A stretch of DNA of 64,000 nucleotides from Nautilus pompilius (taxonomy: Eukaryota; Mollusca; Cephalopoda; Nautilida; Nautilidae): NCBI GenBank assembly GCA_018389105.1, contig JACATO010000308.1, positions 2,603,001 to 2,667,000 on the forward strand. The letters run 5' to 3'. The translations under genes and the position numbers were made by a program. Shown here in pieces: positions 13,657-22,398 of the stretch; positions within the stretch are counted from its first letter, which is position 1, and the number at the start of each line of letters is the position of its first letter. The notes under the pieces are model-generated. The model was not told the DNA's origin. It searched no databases and saw only the letters and a program-made list of their open reading frames with translations.

Positions 13657-14082
13657 TCTATTTTCCCTCTTTCTCCCCTCTTCTTTCTCTTTCAAAATAT
13701 ACACCACAATTTAATGCTTTAATCTCAGTTCTGTAATTTAAAGATATATTTTGTTTTTGACCTGGTTCTTACTGGAATCTGTGGCCCTATTATTAAAAGT
13801 TGTTTATTTTTAAATGTTTTCTTTTTTACCTATATGAAAATTTGAAGGAAAAAAAAAAGAAGTTAACTGTTAGTTTTTAGTTTCCTACATGAGCCAAAAC
13901 TCAACATACAAGATTCACTGATACTTTGAGCTTATCTAAACATGTTGATATATATTCGATTTCAAATTTTCTTGCAGGTAGTGAAGTTGTTTACAGAAGC
14001 TTTAGACTATGTAGGCCATGTCAAAGCAACGAGTTTGTTTGATTACCAAAAGACTAAGGACAAACAGCAGCATATGGAGTGA
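142..14082 (+). CDS. CPS1: Carbamoyl-phosphate synthetase, CPS1/CPS III type, 3' half of gene (16 exons)
   Basis: Enzyme of mitochondrial carbamoyl-phosphate synthesis from ammonia (or glutamine), bicarbonate and two ATP, the entry step of urea or arginine synthesis. Exons: 142-318, 1498-1616, 2248-2389, 3011-3076, 3714-3848, 4292-4402, 6920-7114, 7716-7937, 10310-10417, 10960-11049, 11375-11545, 11657-11731, 12183-12347, 12750-12859, 13111-13240, 13978-14082. They sum to 2,121 bases, remain in frame at every junction, and give 706 residues plus TGA, which matches the C-terminal half of the roughly 1,500-residue family. Order: end of synthetase half A (1-59), oligomerisation domain (60-146), pre-ATP-grasp of half B (147-315), ATP-grasp (316-512), MGS-like regulatory domain (about 538-700). 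The stop right after the MGS domain excludes the CAD fusion, in which dihydroorotase would follow. The glutaminase domain lies outside the window, so CPS I and CPS III cannot be separated here. The 5' end is missing only because the window begins. Confidence 0.95.
633..795 (-). repeat. SINE-like element, copy 1, in a CPS1 intron
   Basis: Read on the - strand from about 795 downwards, the sequence starts with a tRNA-like head. An A-box-like TGGTCCAATGG is followed about 40 bases later by a B-box-like GGTTTGGCAAACCCC. A body follows that shares a block with a second copy near 28,584-28,630: both have a GGTTTCTTCC(C)A(C/T)ATCT stretch followed by an A-rich run and TAGG(G)ACTTT. The element may extend down to about 540. 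The family name is unknown to me. Confidence 0.45.
1498..1616 (+). CDS. CPS1: CPS1 exon b: oligomerisation domain
   Basis: Begins in phase 0 and ends in phase 2 (split arginine, AG/G). Encodes [20 protein letters not shown], the conserved core of the CPSase large-subunit oligomerisation domain. Confidence 0.94.
2248..2389 (+). CDS. CPS1: CPS1 exon c: oligomerisation domain, second part
   Basis: Completes the split arginine and ends in phase 0. Encodes [14 protein letters not shown] and [13 protein letters not shown], matching the helical domain between the two synthetase halves. Confidence 0.94.
3011..3076 (+). CDS. CPS1: CPS1 exon d: start of second synthetase half
   Basis: A 22-codon exon in phase 0/0, [10 protein letters not shown] then [10 protein letters not shown]. 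The YxYSxY/N-like segment is the usual junction between the oligomerisation domain and the second pre-ATP-grasp fold. Confidence 0.93.
3714..3848 (+). CDS. CPS1: CPS1 exon e: pre-ATP-grasp fold of half B
   Basis: 45 codons in phase 0/0. Encodes [20 protein letters not shown], the glycine-rich signature of the second synthetase half. Acceptor is TTTAAAG/GAA with a T-rich tract before it. Confidence 0.96.
4292..4402 (+). CDS. CPS1: CPS1 exon f: NPETVSTD motif
   Basis: 37 codons in phase 0/0. Encodes the near-invariant [20 protein letters not shown] block of carbamoyl-phosphate synthetases. Confidence 0.96.
4403..6919 (+). other. CPS1 intron, 2.5 kb, no gene seen
   Basis: AT-rich intron bounded by GAA/GTAAGA and CTTCAG/GGC. 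A short GA/GT-rich patch lies near 5022-5038. I see no coding homology or transposon end in it. Confidence 0.7.
6920..7114 (+). CDS. CPS1: CPS1 exon g: SVGGQIPNN block
   Basis: 65 codons in phase 0/0 after a 2.5-kb intron. Encodes [16 protein letters not shown] and the GTSP segment, the end of the pre-ATP-grasp fold and the entry into the second ATP-grasp domain. Confidence 0.96.
7716..7937 (+). CDS. CPS1: CPS1 exon h: ATP-grasp domain, nucleotide-binding part
   Basis: 74 codons in phase 0/0. Encodes [17 protein letters not shown] and [13 protein letters not shown]. The arginine and SGSAM loop bind ATP phosphates in the family. Confidence 0.96.
7938..10309 (+). other. CPS1 intron, 2.4 kb, with microsatellite
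   Basis: Intron between the ATP-grasp exons. It holds a G run at about 8048-8057 and an (AC)18 microsatellite at 9057-9092. No coding homology was recognised. Confidence 0.7.
9057..9092. repeat. (AC)18 microsatellite
   Basis: Uninterrupted AC dinucleotide run of 36 bases inside a CPS1 intron. It produces spurious Thr-His open frames. Confidence 0.95.
10310..10417 (+). CDS. CPS1: CPS1 exon i: ATP-grasp domain, HSGD motif
   Basis: 36 codons in phase 0/0 after a 2.4-kb intron. Encodes [20 protein letters not shown], part of the second ATP-binding site (His-Ser-Gly-Asp). Confidence 0.96.
10960..11049 (+). CDS. CPS1: CPS1 exon j: ATP-grasp domain
   Basis: 30 codons in phase 0/0, with [12 protein letters not shown] preceding the metal-binding strand. 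Confidence 0.94.
11375..11545 (+). CDS. CPS1: CPS1 exon k: metal-binding ELNLRASRS motif
   Basis: 57 codons in phase 0/0. Encodes [20 protein letters not shown]. The Glu and Asn of E-L-N coordinate Mg/ATP in ATP-grasp enzymes. The exon begins GTG (Val) directly after the acceptor TTGTAG. Confidence 0.96.
11657..11731 (+). CDS. CPS1: CPS1 exon l: WPRLRDADP segment and first regulatory cysteine
   Basis: 25 codons in phase 0/0. Encodes [18 protein letters not shown]. The cysteine (visible residue 530) aligns with human Cys1327. Donor GTCTGT is weaker than the neighbours' donors. Confidence 0.94.
12183..12347 (+). CDS. CPS1: CPS1 exon m: start of regulatory (MGS-like) domain
   Basis: 55 codons in phase 0/0. 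Encodes [20 protein letters not shown]. The cysteine (visible residue 540) aligns with human Cys1337, ten residues after the previous one as in CPS1. Confidence 0.95.
12750..12859 (+). CDS. CPS1: CPS1 exon n: N-acetylglutamate site, first part
   Basis: Begins in phase 0 and ends in phase 2 (split lysine, AA/A). Encodes [11 protein letters not shown] and AVGWALADN. The two threonines and the tryptophan (visible residues 596, 599, 615) align with human Thr1391, Thr1394 and Trp1410, which contact N-acetylglutamate. Confidence 0.95.
13111..13240 (+). CDS. CPS1: CPS1 exon o: N-acetylglutamate site, second part
   Basis: 43 codons plus the split base, ending in phase 0. Encodes [20 protein letters not shown]. 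The asparagines at visible residues 641, 644 and 653 align with human Asn1437, Asn1440 and Asn1449, with the same 3- and 9-residue spacing. Confidence 0.95.
13480..13690. repeat. Polypyrimidine tract with (TC)n core, last CPS1 intron
   Basis: About 210 bases consisting almost only of C and T on the + strand, with a (TC)n core at 13605-13653. It lies in the last CPS1 intron. The open frames rich in Ser/Leu here are artefacts of the repeat. Confidence 0.9.
13978..14082 (+). CDS. CPS1: CPS1 last coding exon and stop
   Basis: 34 codons and TGA (14080-14082). Encodes [12 protein letters not shown] and a short lysine/glutamine-rich tail [10 protein letters not shown]. The position of the stop matches the C terminus of stand-alone CPS1, without a downstream dihydroorotase domain. 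Confidence 0.94.
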   Translation, partial: VVKLFTEALDYVGHVKATSLFDYQKTKDKQQHME

Positions 14083-14544
14083 GGAGAGGTGGCAGGGAAC
14101 CAAACCCACCACTAATCCTTTTGTTAGTTTGTTTGGTGATTTCCCGACGACAAAAGAGAAAAAATCGATGTTTAAAATTACACAGTGGATAAAACTATTT
14201 CATCTTTAATTCTTCTTTAATGGCTGCCAGACCTTAAATATGGTAGATAGTAAGTGCCACATACAGATAGCCTTTTGGTTCTTTATGGCAGCCATTTATG
14301 ATGAGATACACACCAACAAGACAAATGGAAAAATAAGTGTGATACCATTAATCTGCTTCTAATTAACATTTTGATAATTAAAGCTAAGAAACAACTTTTT
14401 TTGTTTTTTTTTTTAAACACTTCCATAAATGCTTTAACCGAAACAGAAATTTCATAAAAGCAGAAATTGGGTAATTCTTTTCTTAAACATGATAAAGGTT
14501 TCTAAAAATCAGATTCAGAAAATATTTAAATTTCTTATTTTTGC

Positions 14545-14570
14545 AAAAAAAAAAAAAAAAAAAAAAAAAA
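14545..14570. repeat. A26 homopolymer
   Basis: Twenty-six consecutive adenines about 460 bases downstream of the CPS1 stop. It could be a retroposed poly-A tail, but no retroposon body is visible upstream, so a simple homopolymer is preferred. Confidence 0.9.
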
Positions 14571-15316
14571 CCAAAAAGAAATGTTAAAAACGGGGAACTT
14601 TTTTGGATTTATTTAAAGATGACAGAGCAAACTATTTCCAGATTAACAGACCTGTGAGCTAAATGACAGTACCTCTTAATCAGAAGTAGTTTTGTCAGTA
14701 TGAGCTTTTAAAATTACCTAAATTAAATAAGCAAGCAAGTCTGGAATAACTTCAGACTGAAATGATTAATTTTTTGGCATTGTCTCCAGAAGTTTTGTAA
14801 TTTTAAAATGTTAAAAAAAAATTAACATTTGAAACGATAAGACTTTGAGGTATTAACTCTCGGGTGTCTATATTTCTTTGAAGAAAAAACTATAGACCTT
14901 TCCCTCTTTCTGCATTGCATTTTCATGTTTCACCAGCAGGGTGAGAATTATTAAGAGATTACATTTTGTGTGAGATCTGTTGTAGAAATTTTAATTTTTG
15001 GCAAGGCTGACCATTTTTTATTTTGTTTGTTATGTCTTTTCTCAAATCTGCAAGCTGGCAGAGGATGATGTACAACACTCAGCCGTGTGCTGCTTTCCAT
15101 ACCTTTAGCACAAGAGAAAACATTTTTGTTGAACATGGGATGGCAGGTAACATATATCGTCTCTAAATAAAGAACCACTCCAGATCTGGAAAAAATAAAA
15201 ACAATTTTAAAAATATTTTTACTGAAATAGATTTTAGATTGTTTCTCATTACAGAACAACAATTTATAATTGGAAAGATTTTGAATTCCACAGAATGTAA
15301 AGCTTGTAATTAGTTA

Positions 15317-15342
15317 ATATATATATATATATATATATATAT
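15317..15342. repeat. (AT)13 microsatellite
   Basis: Uninterrupted AT dinucleotide run in the intergenic region. Confidence 0.95.
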
Positions 15343-16724
15343 TTAAAATTTGTTGCTTGATGGCAGGTGTATTAAGTATTGGTGTGCAGGCTTTCTGTCA
15401 GAAGTTCTGTTTTTATCTCTGCCACTGACCCCATGGAAAAGTTCAGTTGTATTTATAGTATTTAATGGGAATTCTTTACCATAGTAACAAAGTCATTATG
15501 CAGAAGAAGAAGCAAATGAAAGAGAAGTATGAGCAGTTCATTAATGTATGTAGATGTGAATGCTCACTAAAACAAAGTGACATTCTCTGCCTATGTCTCC
15601 AGTTATAACTACTGTGTTTAGGCTGGCATCAAACAGCTGCCCCATTTTGAGAACTGAAGACTAGAATTCATTTCCACATCCTCTTCAGCAACTTTACTAA
15701 TATCTAATATATTCTCTTAGTTGTTGACACTAATTCTCTGAATGCTCTGTTCGTTTATTCTTATACTCATGGATACCTTTAAACTAGGCTATTCTGCCTT
15801 CTCCTTAGAGCCTCTTTAAATATAACTTGGCTGGCTGGTACTGTGAGAACCCTTTTTGGCTATATCGCACCTTTAACGGATAAAAATAAGACTGCACTGA
15901 TTATTTTGTGATTGAAAACAAGAAGATACTTAAAGCTTCTATTACAAAGATATGGCATATTATTACTATAACAGTAACCATTTTTAGTTAAAAAAAATCA
16001 GTTAATAACTTATTAAAACTTAAATACCTTTATTTAACATAATGTTGTCGCCTTTCAAAAAGATTTTAGCTCAGTGTTCAATAGTAGTTGAATCAAAGGA
16101 TCTCTTTAAGATCTTCATTATAGTACTTGTATAGAAGGGACTGACATGTTATCATGCACCAGCTGACTTCACTATCTTTGAATGCATCAGGTGTAATGCA
16201 CATTTGCAGGCATTATCAGATTTACCTGAATAATTTCAGAATAGAGCTTGATTAAACAGGTAGGCTCTGTTAATTACTGTCTGGATCAAAGAATATTCTA
16301 GTCTCTTGAACCTGATGAAATTATTATCTGAAATACTCTCTAGTCAGTTTTACACACCAAAATACGCTGTACAGCAATTCCTTTTGCTTTAAAGTGGGAT
16401 TTTTGCCCTCCTCTTTTTGGTAGTTGATTTGAACTTTTAAAAAAAAATCTAATAACACTGGTTCTACTTTTAAAATTATTTTGATGTTTTGGAATCTCAT
16501 TTGTAGTGTGAAACAAGGCCAATCAAACAACTATTAGTCATTGTTTTGGTGAAAAAAACTTGACAAAAGCTGTATTTTTAAAAATGTCCTTCAAAAACAG
16601 AAATACACAATCTCTCTATACCAAAAGCCTTTGATATTAAAGGTTTCCTTGTATTTAGGGAAGGAGAAACCGAAAGTGTTAACGGCATAACTTTTTTCTT
16701 TTGATTTTTATATCGAAATGGTCC

Positions 16725-17552
16725 TCTGTGCTTGTATGTGTTTGTGGGTGTGTGCTTGTATGGGTATGTGGTGTGTGTGTGTTTGTGTGGTGTGTGCTTG
16801 TATACATTTGTATGGTGTGTGTGTGCTTGTATACGTTTGTATGGTGTGTGTGTGCTTGTATACGTTTGTATGGTGGGTGTGTGTTTGTGGTGGGTGTGCT
16901 TGTATATGTTTGTATGGTGTGTGTGTGGTGTGTGCTTGTGGGTGTTTGTGTGGTGTGTGCTTGTATGGGTATGTGGTGTGTGTGTTTGTGTGGTGTGTGC
17001 TTGTATACGTTTGTATGGTGTGTGTGTGCTTGTATACGTTTGTATGGTGTGTGTGTGCTTGTATACGTTTGTATGGTGGGTGTGTGTTTGTGGTGGGTGT
17101 GCTTGTATACGTTTGTATGGTGTGTGTGTGGTGTGGTGTGTGTGCTTGTATATGTTTGTATGGTGGGTGTGTGCTTGTATGGTGGGTGTGGGTGGGTGTG
17201 TGCTTGTATGGTGGGTGTGGGTGTGTGTGTGGTGTGTTTGTGTGGTGTGAGTGCTTGTATATGTTTGTATGGTGGGTGTGTGATTGTGTGTTTGTATAGT
17301 GTGTGTGGGTGTGTATTTGTGTGGTGTGTGTGTGTGCTTGTATGGTGGGTGTGTGTTTGTATGGTGTGTGTGAGTGTTTGCTTGTGTTTGTATAGTGTGT
17401 GTGGGTGTGTGCTTGTATGTGTTTGTATAGTGTGTGTGGGTGTTTGCTTGTATATGTTTGTATAGTGTGTGTGGGTGTGTGCTTGTATGTGTTTGTATAG
17501 TGTGTGTGAGTGTGTGTATGTATGTGTGGGTAAGTGTTTGTATGTGCATGTG
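16725..17552. repeat. G/T-rich minisatellite, 29-bp unit with 205-bp higher-order repeat
   Basis: About 0.83 kb in which the + strand is nearly all G and T with regular TATA(C/T)GTTTGTATG inserts. The best unit is about 29 bases (TATACGTTTGTATGG, then a GT run, then GCTTG). A larger block repeats at 205 bases: the segment starting CTTGTATGGGTATGTGG at 16755 recurs at 16960 with the same order of sub-units. The units degrade towards the right end. Long open frames in several frames on both strands come from the lack of stop triplets in the unit and are not genes. Confidence 0.93.
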
Positions 17553-19021
17553 AGCCACTAGTTAAAGTATGTCATATTGATTCAAATCATGTAGCATGCA
17601 GTTAATTCATCTCATCATTAATAAAAAGTTGTTGCAACAAGATGCATGTGTTACTTTAATTCGCATGGTTTTGCCTCAGACTATTCGTGGTGTAAATAGC
17701 ATTTAAATCTATCAGTGGTTCTTAATGTTTTGAGTTGTCTCACTTTTTGTGTGAGAAAGATATTACATATCTGGTGAAGATTGTACATTGCAGCAATATG
17801 ACAACACAAAAGAGTTCAACACTTTTTTTCTTGTAATCTTATGATTTTTTAAAAAAACTATTTTTTCAAACATTTTTCAAATTTTAATTTCTGCTGTATG
17901 AATTTATTTTCTACAATATAACTTTGTTGGTATTTTTCTAAAGCTTGTTTTATCTTTTTTCCTGTATCTTGTTGAATTTTATCTGATGTCAAATCGAATG
18001 GTTTTTGTAAATTCTCGAGGTGAGAGGAGAGGGAGGGTGATGCTTGGATACAGAATGTGTACCATAACGACATCCTTCAGTTTCTATTTTAAAAAAAAAA
18101 AAACATTGTTTTTCTATAATATTCTGGAATCCTGTTTATTACTTTTTGGTGCAACCATACGAACAAAGTTTGCAGAATATTGTTAAAATAGGATAATTGC
18201 ACACATTAATTGGTTGTATGAGCCATGTTTTTGAAGATAAATTTGTTTAATGTATGTTGTTGCTTTTTGCATTTATTTTCTTGTATACATTTAAGTTTCA
18301 ATAATGCTATTGTCATTATCATATTTTCTAGAATCTGTGATACAGTGGCAGGCTTACAAGTGGGATGAATCAGATACTGTATGATTCTCTAGCCAGCTGA
18401 GGTACTGACTTCATCTCTGTTTGGAACCAACTTGGCATTTTAGGAGCACTTTGGTTTACTTCTACAGAAGGGTAGGGACCTTACATTGCCAGACACCATA
18501 AGGCACTTGTATCCATGACACAACACAACTTCATCAGTATGCCCACATAATAGATGATGAAATTGGTTTGGTATGGTATGGGTTTCTCACATTAGAAAGA
18601 ATAAATATAGAATTTACATGGGTATGAGAACCTTATGCAAAATAAGTATGTAAGCAAGAAATTCAAATCAAATGGAAGTAAAATAGGTATCAAGTAATAG
18701 AATTGAACAATATAAAAACATTAAGCAGATTTTTCTAAATATGCTAAAAGGTATGATACATCCAGTGAGGATTAAGTAAATATTTTTTAGATGTTTAAGT
18801 GATAAAAAAAAATAAAAGTAATGAACAAATTTCTACATTTTTCAGCAGTAAAAAAACTGAAAATTAAGCAAACAAAAGACAATATAAAGTTGGTATAGTG
18901 TTAATATACATGTAAATGGAAACAAGGATAGCATTAATAATAGACATTGATGCTGATAATAGAAGAAAAACAAAACTGCTATAATATGGCTAAGCTGACA
19001 GAGCAAACAGAAATAGGTATA
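17553..19021. other. Intergenic AT-rich stretch, nothing recognised
   Basis: Between the minisatellite and the left end of the pogo-like element. Only short homopolymers are visible, with no coding homology or paired inverted repeats. Confidence 0.6.
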
Positions 19022-19213
19022 TTGTAAAGTGCCGTGTATTACACACACCTTTTTAAAGAAATTTACCCTTTAAAATTGGGTGCGTATTATACAAGATATC
19101 AGATGTCACAGACTTTTTTCTCCAAGACCGCTGGGGTCTTTGCTGGTGACAGATGAGCAAATGATAATACATACCTATACATTAGAAAATCCCATGTGGC
19201 AGTTTGACTTTCA

Positions 19214-20140
19214 CAGGCATAGCAAAAGGGGGGTGGGGCAGTCACCCCCGGGCGCGGGTCTGAAGGGGTGCAAAATTTCCTCTGGCCTATAAATTATACT
19301 GTCAATTAATAACTGGCCACCTCCGCCCGTTAAATTTCCACAGTAATTGCAAAATTAGGGAAATGCATATTCAAGCACTCGATACAGTTTGCTGGAGTAA
19401 GGGACATAACTGTTACAAAATCATGTTTGTAATCCAGGGAATTTAAATGCAGATTATAGAATCCAGGTACCTAACATTTATAATTTCATATGGTGAAGAT
19501 GTTTTCCCAAATTTAAGAATTGCATCGCAGATTTTGTTAACAATTGGGGTTTCTATTGCTAGATGTGAGAGGTCTTTCGGCAAGCTGAAATTAACTGTGA
19601 CATAGTTGAGAACTGCACTGACTCCAGAACGACTGAGTAACTTGTCAATATTAAGTATTGAAAAAGACGTACTCAATACCTTAAATTTTGATAGTTTAAT
19701 TGATTCATTTGCAGCAGCAAAAGCACGAAAGGTTCATATATAATGTAACAATGAATACAAGGATGCTACCTGTACAAGATCTAGTTAAGTATATGCACAG
19801 TTCTGTAAACTAATAGAATTTATTTGTAAACATAAGTAGTATTTCATCAATCTGTTTTGTAATACATGTACACCACAGGTGACTGCGTTCTGCATGATTG
19901 AGAGATTACTCTGGCTGTGTGACTTTGAATGATGCTGGATGAAATAAATATCAAGATGGTTTACAGTTGTGATATTGTGAGATGTTATATTGTGACTTTA
20001 AATTAGCTCTTTATAAGGCAGTGATTAATTCTTTGTGATTGTCATTAATGAGTCACAAACAGATAATCAAAACATTTCAGAGGTGGGTGTGCCAAAAGGG
20101 TCTTTGCCCCCGGGCACTGAGAACCCTTGCTCTGCCTCTG
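19214..20140 (+). mobile_element. hAT-family element, internally deleted, nested in the pogo-like element
   Basis: The left end reads CAGGCATAGCAAAAGGGG, followed by a GC-rich ACCCCCGGGCGCGGG block. The reverse complement of the right end reads CAGAGGCAGAGCAAGGGTT, followed by GTGCCCGGGGGC. Such CAG(A/G)GGC(G/A)TAGC ends with a CCCCGGGC block are typical of ZMYM1-like hAT elements. At 927 bases it keeps only the C-terminal part of a transposase. I could not see a matching 8-bp target duplication (GACTTTCA left, GTTATTTG right), so the exact ends are approximate. Confidence 0.7.
19474..19743 (+). pseudogene. hAT transposase C-terminal dimerisation domain remnant
   Basis: The + frame from 19474 reads 89 codons to a TAA at 19741-19743, with one in-frame TAG at 19603-19605. 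Recognisable pieces are IGVSIARCERSFGKLKL and ERLSNLSILSIEKDVLN, ending SFAAAKARKV. This is the C-terminal dimerisation region of hAT transposases of the ZMYM1-like type. The catalytic core and BED zinc finger are absent, so it cannot be active. Confidence 0.8.
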
Positions 20141-20390
20141 GTTATTTGTGTCTTTTTTGTGTGTTTTGGGGGATATGGGCATTGAATGTCACTAGATTGA
20201 GTATCACTGATATTGGCAATGAAATGGGTAGAAACAGAACAAGGAGTTCATACTGAATGAAACTCTGTAGAATTTAACCACAAAAACAACAACAAAGTAA
20301 CATTTTTTTTCACAATTTTATTGAAATTTGATGAAATTGATAAATATAATACAGGATAAGTGACATGCATTGATATAATGTGCATCTAGA
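20141..20390. other. Pogo-like element body between hAT and transposase
   Basis: Non-coding inner sequence of the pogo-like element between the nested hAT and the transposase 3' end. No further motif was recognised. Confidence 0.5.
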
Positions 20391-21644
20391 TTAAAACCCA
20401 TCAAAATCATCCCCACTGTCTTCTTCCCTCCACTGCAAGAACTGTTTATCAGCCATGGTAGCAGTTGTGTCGTAATAGATATCATTGTCGTCACCCTCTG
20501 ATGCTTCTACTGCCTCGTCATCCCTCAGCTCAGACCACAGAATGTCAGTCATCTTCGGTTCCATCCATGGCGTTGGTCAGGCAGCACTTGAGGAAGCCCT
20601 TCTTGATGGTCTCGAGGTCGAATTCTTCCCAAGCATCTTTGATCCAGGTGGCAATGGTGGGCATATCGGGTTGGCACATGCAACCAGTGGAGGTGAAGGT
20701 ATGTTCGCTCTCCATCATCCATGTATTCCACCTCTGCTGGACCCCACGCTTGACTGGGTGGTTGCAAGTTACACACATGATCTGCAGCATGGATATCATA
20801 CTCCCGGGGATGATGGCAAGGTCTGTGTGAGTCGTCTTCAGGGCTGTCTTCATGGACTCCATGCAGTGGCATCTGAAGGCGTCCAGCGACAGGAGCTTGT
20901 GGCACAGCATAGCTTCATCCATCCACCCACCCACCCTTTGGCATGGACCCGGATGTGGACACCAGTGGGGAACTGGTCCTTTGGCATGATCTTCCTCTTG
21001 AAGATGATGTATGGCGGGAGTTTACTTCCGTCAGCCATACACCCCATTATGACTATGAAGTGAGTTTTCTCATGGCCAGTTGTCATCTTGGTGATGGTCT
21101 TCGACCTGATGGGGTCACTGTGCTGTTGTGGGGATGGTGAATGTTATGGGCATCTGATCAGTATTCACTATGTGACTCAGGGTAGTCATGTTGTGTTCTC
21201 AGTTTGATGATGAACTGTTGGTACCTCAACAGCTGATCTTCGTAATCATCATGTAGCTTCTGGGTGATGGTGGTCCGCCGGCGTATGCTCGGGTGGTGGT
21301 GGGTCATGAAGCATGTGTACCATTTCTGAGATACCTTAAAGTCAGGCATAGCATGAGTTTTTTGATTTTTGTAGAAAGAATGCATGTATGTGTATCTCTG
21401 TTGGAAACCTCCACACCCTGCATGCACCTTTCAGTGATGAAGGAAAATACCTCAATCTTGGGATAGGCTGCACTCTTACTCTGATCATCATGGCTTCAAT
21501 CTCTTGAGAACATTGGCAGGACCTGACGTTGGCCTCCTTTACTCCAAACCTTCGGGCTGCAGCTCTGTTGCCATGTTCAACTGCATGGCTGATCATTTGG
21601 AGTTTATCTGTGGCAGTGTAGCTCATACATCGCATTGGCAGCAT
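20391..21644 (-). pseudogene. Pogo/Tigger-like transposase, frameshifted
   Basis: Decayed DDE transposase read on the - strand in several frames. N-terminal helix-turn-helix: EHGNRAAARRFGVKEANVRS near 21,530-21,600. CENP-B-type helix-turn-helix: SIRRRTTITQKLHDDYEDQL near 21,230-21,290. First catalytic Asp in NTDQMP near 21,160. Core: TTGHEKTHFIVIMGCMADGS and FKRKIMPKDQFPTGV. Second Asp region: LSLDAFRCH. C-terminal part: SEHTFTSTG, NAMDGTEDD and an acidic tail ending at TAA 20391-20393. At least two frameshifts separate the blocks. It is more GC-rich than its surroundings. Confidence 0.85.
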
Positions 21645-22197
21645 GGTTGTGTGTAACAGTGTGTGGAAACAGGGACCGAATGAAGATTATCCCTGTACAG
21701 AGTTTATATACGTTACCGTAATATGCTGGTACTGCCATGGCATAGCAGGCGAGGTGGCGTAATAAATGAGGGTGGCATAGTAATTGAAGTGGAATTTTTT
21801 CCTGAAGACCTTTGAACGCTGTGGTGTAATACGTGAGGTATTCATGAAAACCTGATTTGTGCATTCCAATGATTTGATTTACCACATCATTACTGCAGTT
21901 GAGCGAGTGAATTTTTCAGATTTTGTGAAACTATTACATACGTCCCTTAAAATATCTCCACATTTAGTTTATTCCAGATGGCTCCACTAAAGGAAAGATG
22001 ATGTAATTTCTCGGTTGATTTTTAGTTGAAGATGGCCATTTGTCTATTGTATATCACCCATTCTCCTCCAGGCTGGTCCATTCTGACATCCCCTGAAGTA
22101 TGAGGTAAATATGCCTGTGTATTATAATGGGAATTATACGTTTTTTTTGGGGGGGTTACAGATCAAAAATGGGGTGTGTATTATATACGATATAATA

Positions 22198-22223
22198 CGA
22201 GGTCTGTCGAAAAAGTATCCGAC
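22198..22223 (+). repeat. mariner left inverted repeat
   Basis: 26 bases starting CGAGGTCTGTCG directly after a TA. One mismatch (G/A at position 9) against the right repeat. Confidence 0.95.
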
Positions 22224-22398
22224 TTTTTTTTTCCCCGTGGGAAGTAATGACATTAAGGAGGCAAAAGTGTGCATAGTGGAGCCGCATGACTTCATGCGGA
22301 TGTGTGGTTTATGGCAGGCTTGCTGGATACATCAGTCACTGTCAGGCAGCCAGTGTGTGAGGTGCTGTACTACTTACTCGTTGCATTTTCATTTCGTG

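Larger units (their letters stand above)
14083..16724. other. CPS1 3' flank and 3' UTR, no gene
   Basis: AT-rich sequence after the CPS1 stop. Candidate polyadenylation signals on the + strand are ATTAAA at 14377-14382 and AATAAA at 15166-15171; I cannot choose between them. It also holds an A26 run (14545-14570) and an (AT)13 run (15317-15342). No coding homology was seen. Confidence 0.6.

Noticed and set aside
142-14082. CAD-type trifunctional protein
   Set aside because: The frame stops right after the regulatory domain, with no dihydroorotase or transcarbamylase sequence downstream, and the N-acetylglutamate residues are present.
14545-14570. Poly-A tail of a retroposed copy
   Set aside because: No coding or SINE/LINE body is visible upstream on the + strand and no flanking duplication was seen.
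16578-17558. Open frames of 172 to 326 codons, rich in Val/Cys/Gly or Thr/His
   Set aside because: They are three overlapping + frames and one - frame through the G/T minisatellite. The repeat simply lacks stop triplets, and no domain or plausible composition is present.
20485-21063. 192-codon + strand frame in the pogo region
   Set aside because: It is the antisense shadow of the GC-richer pogo transposase remnant on the - strand.
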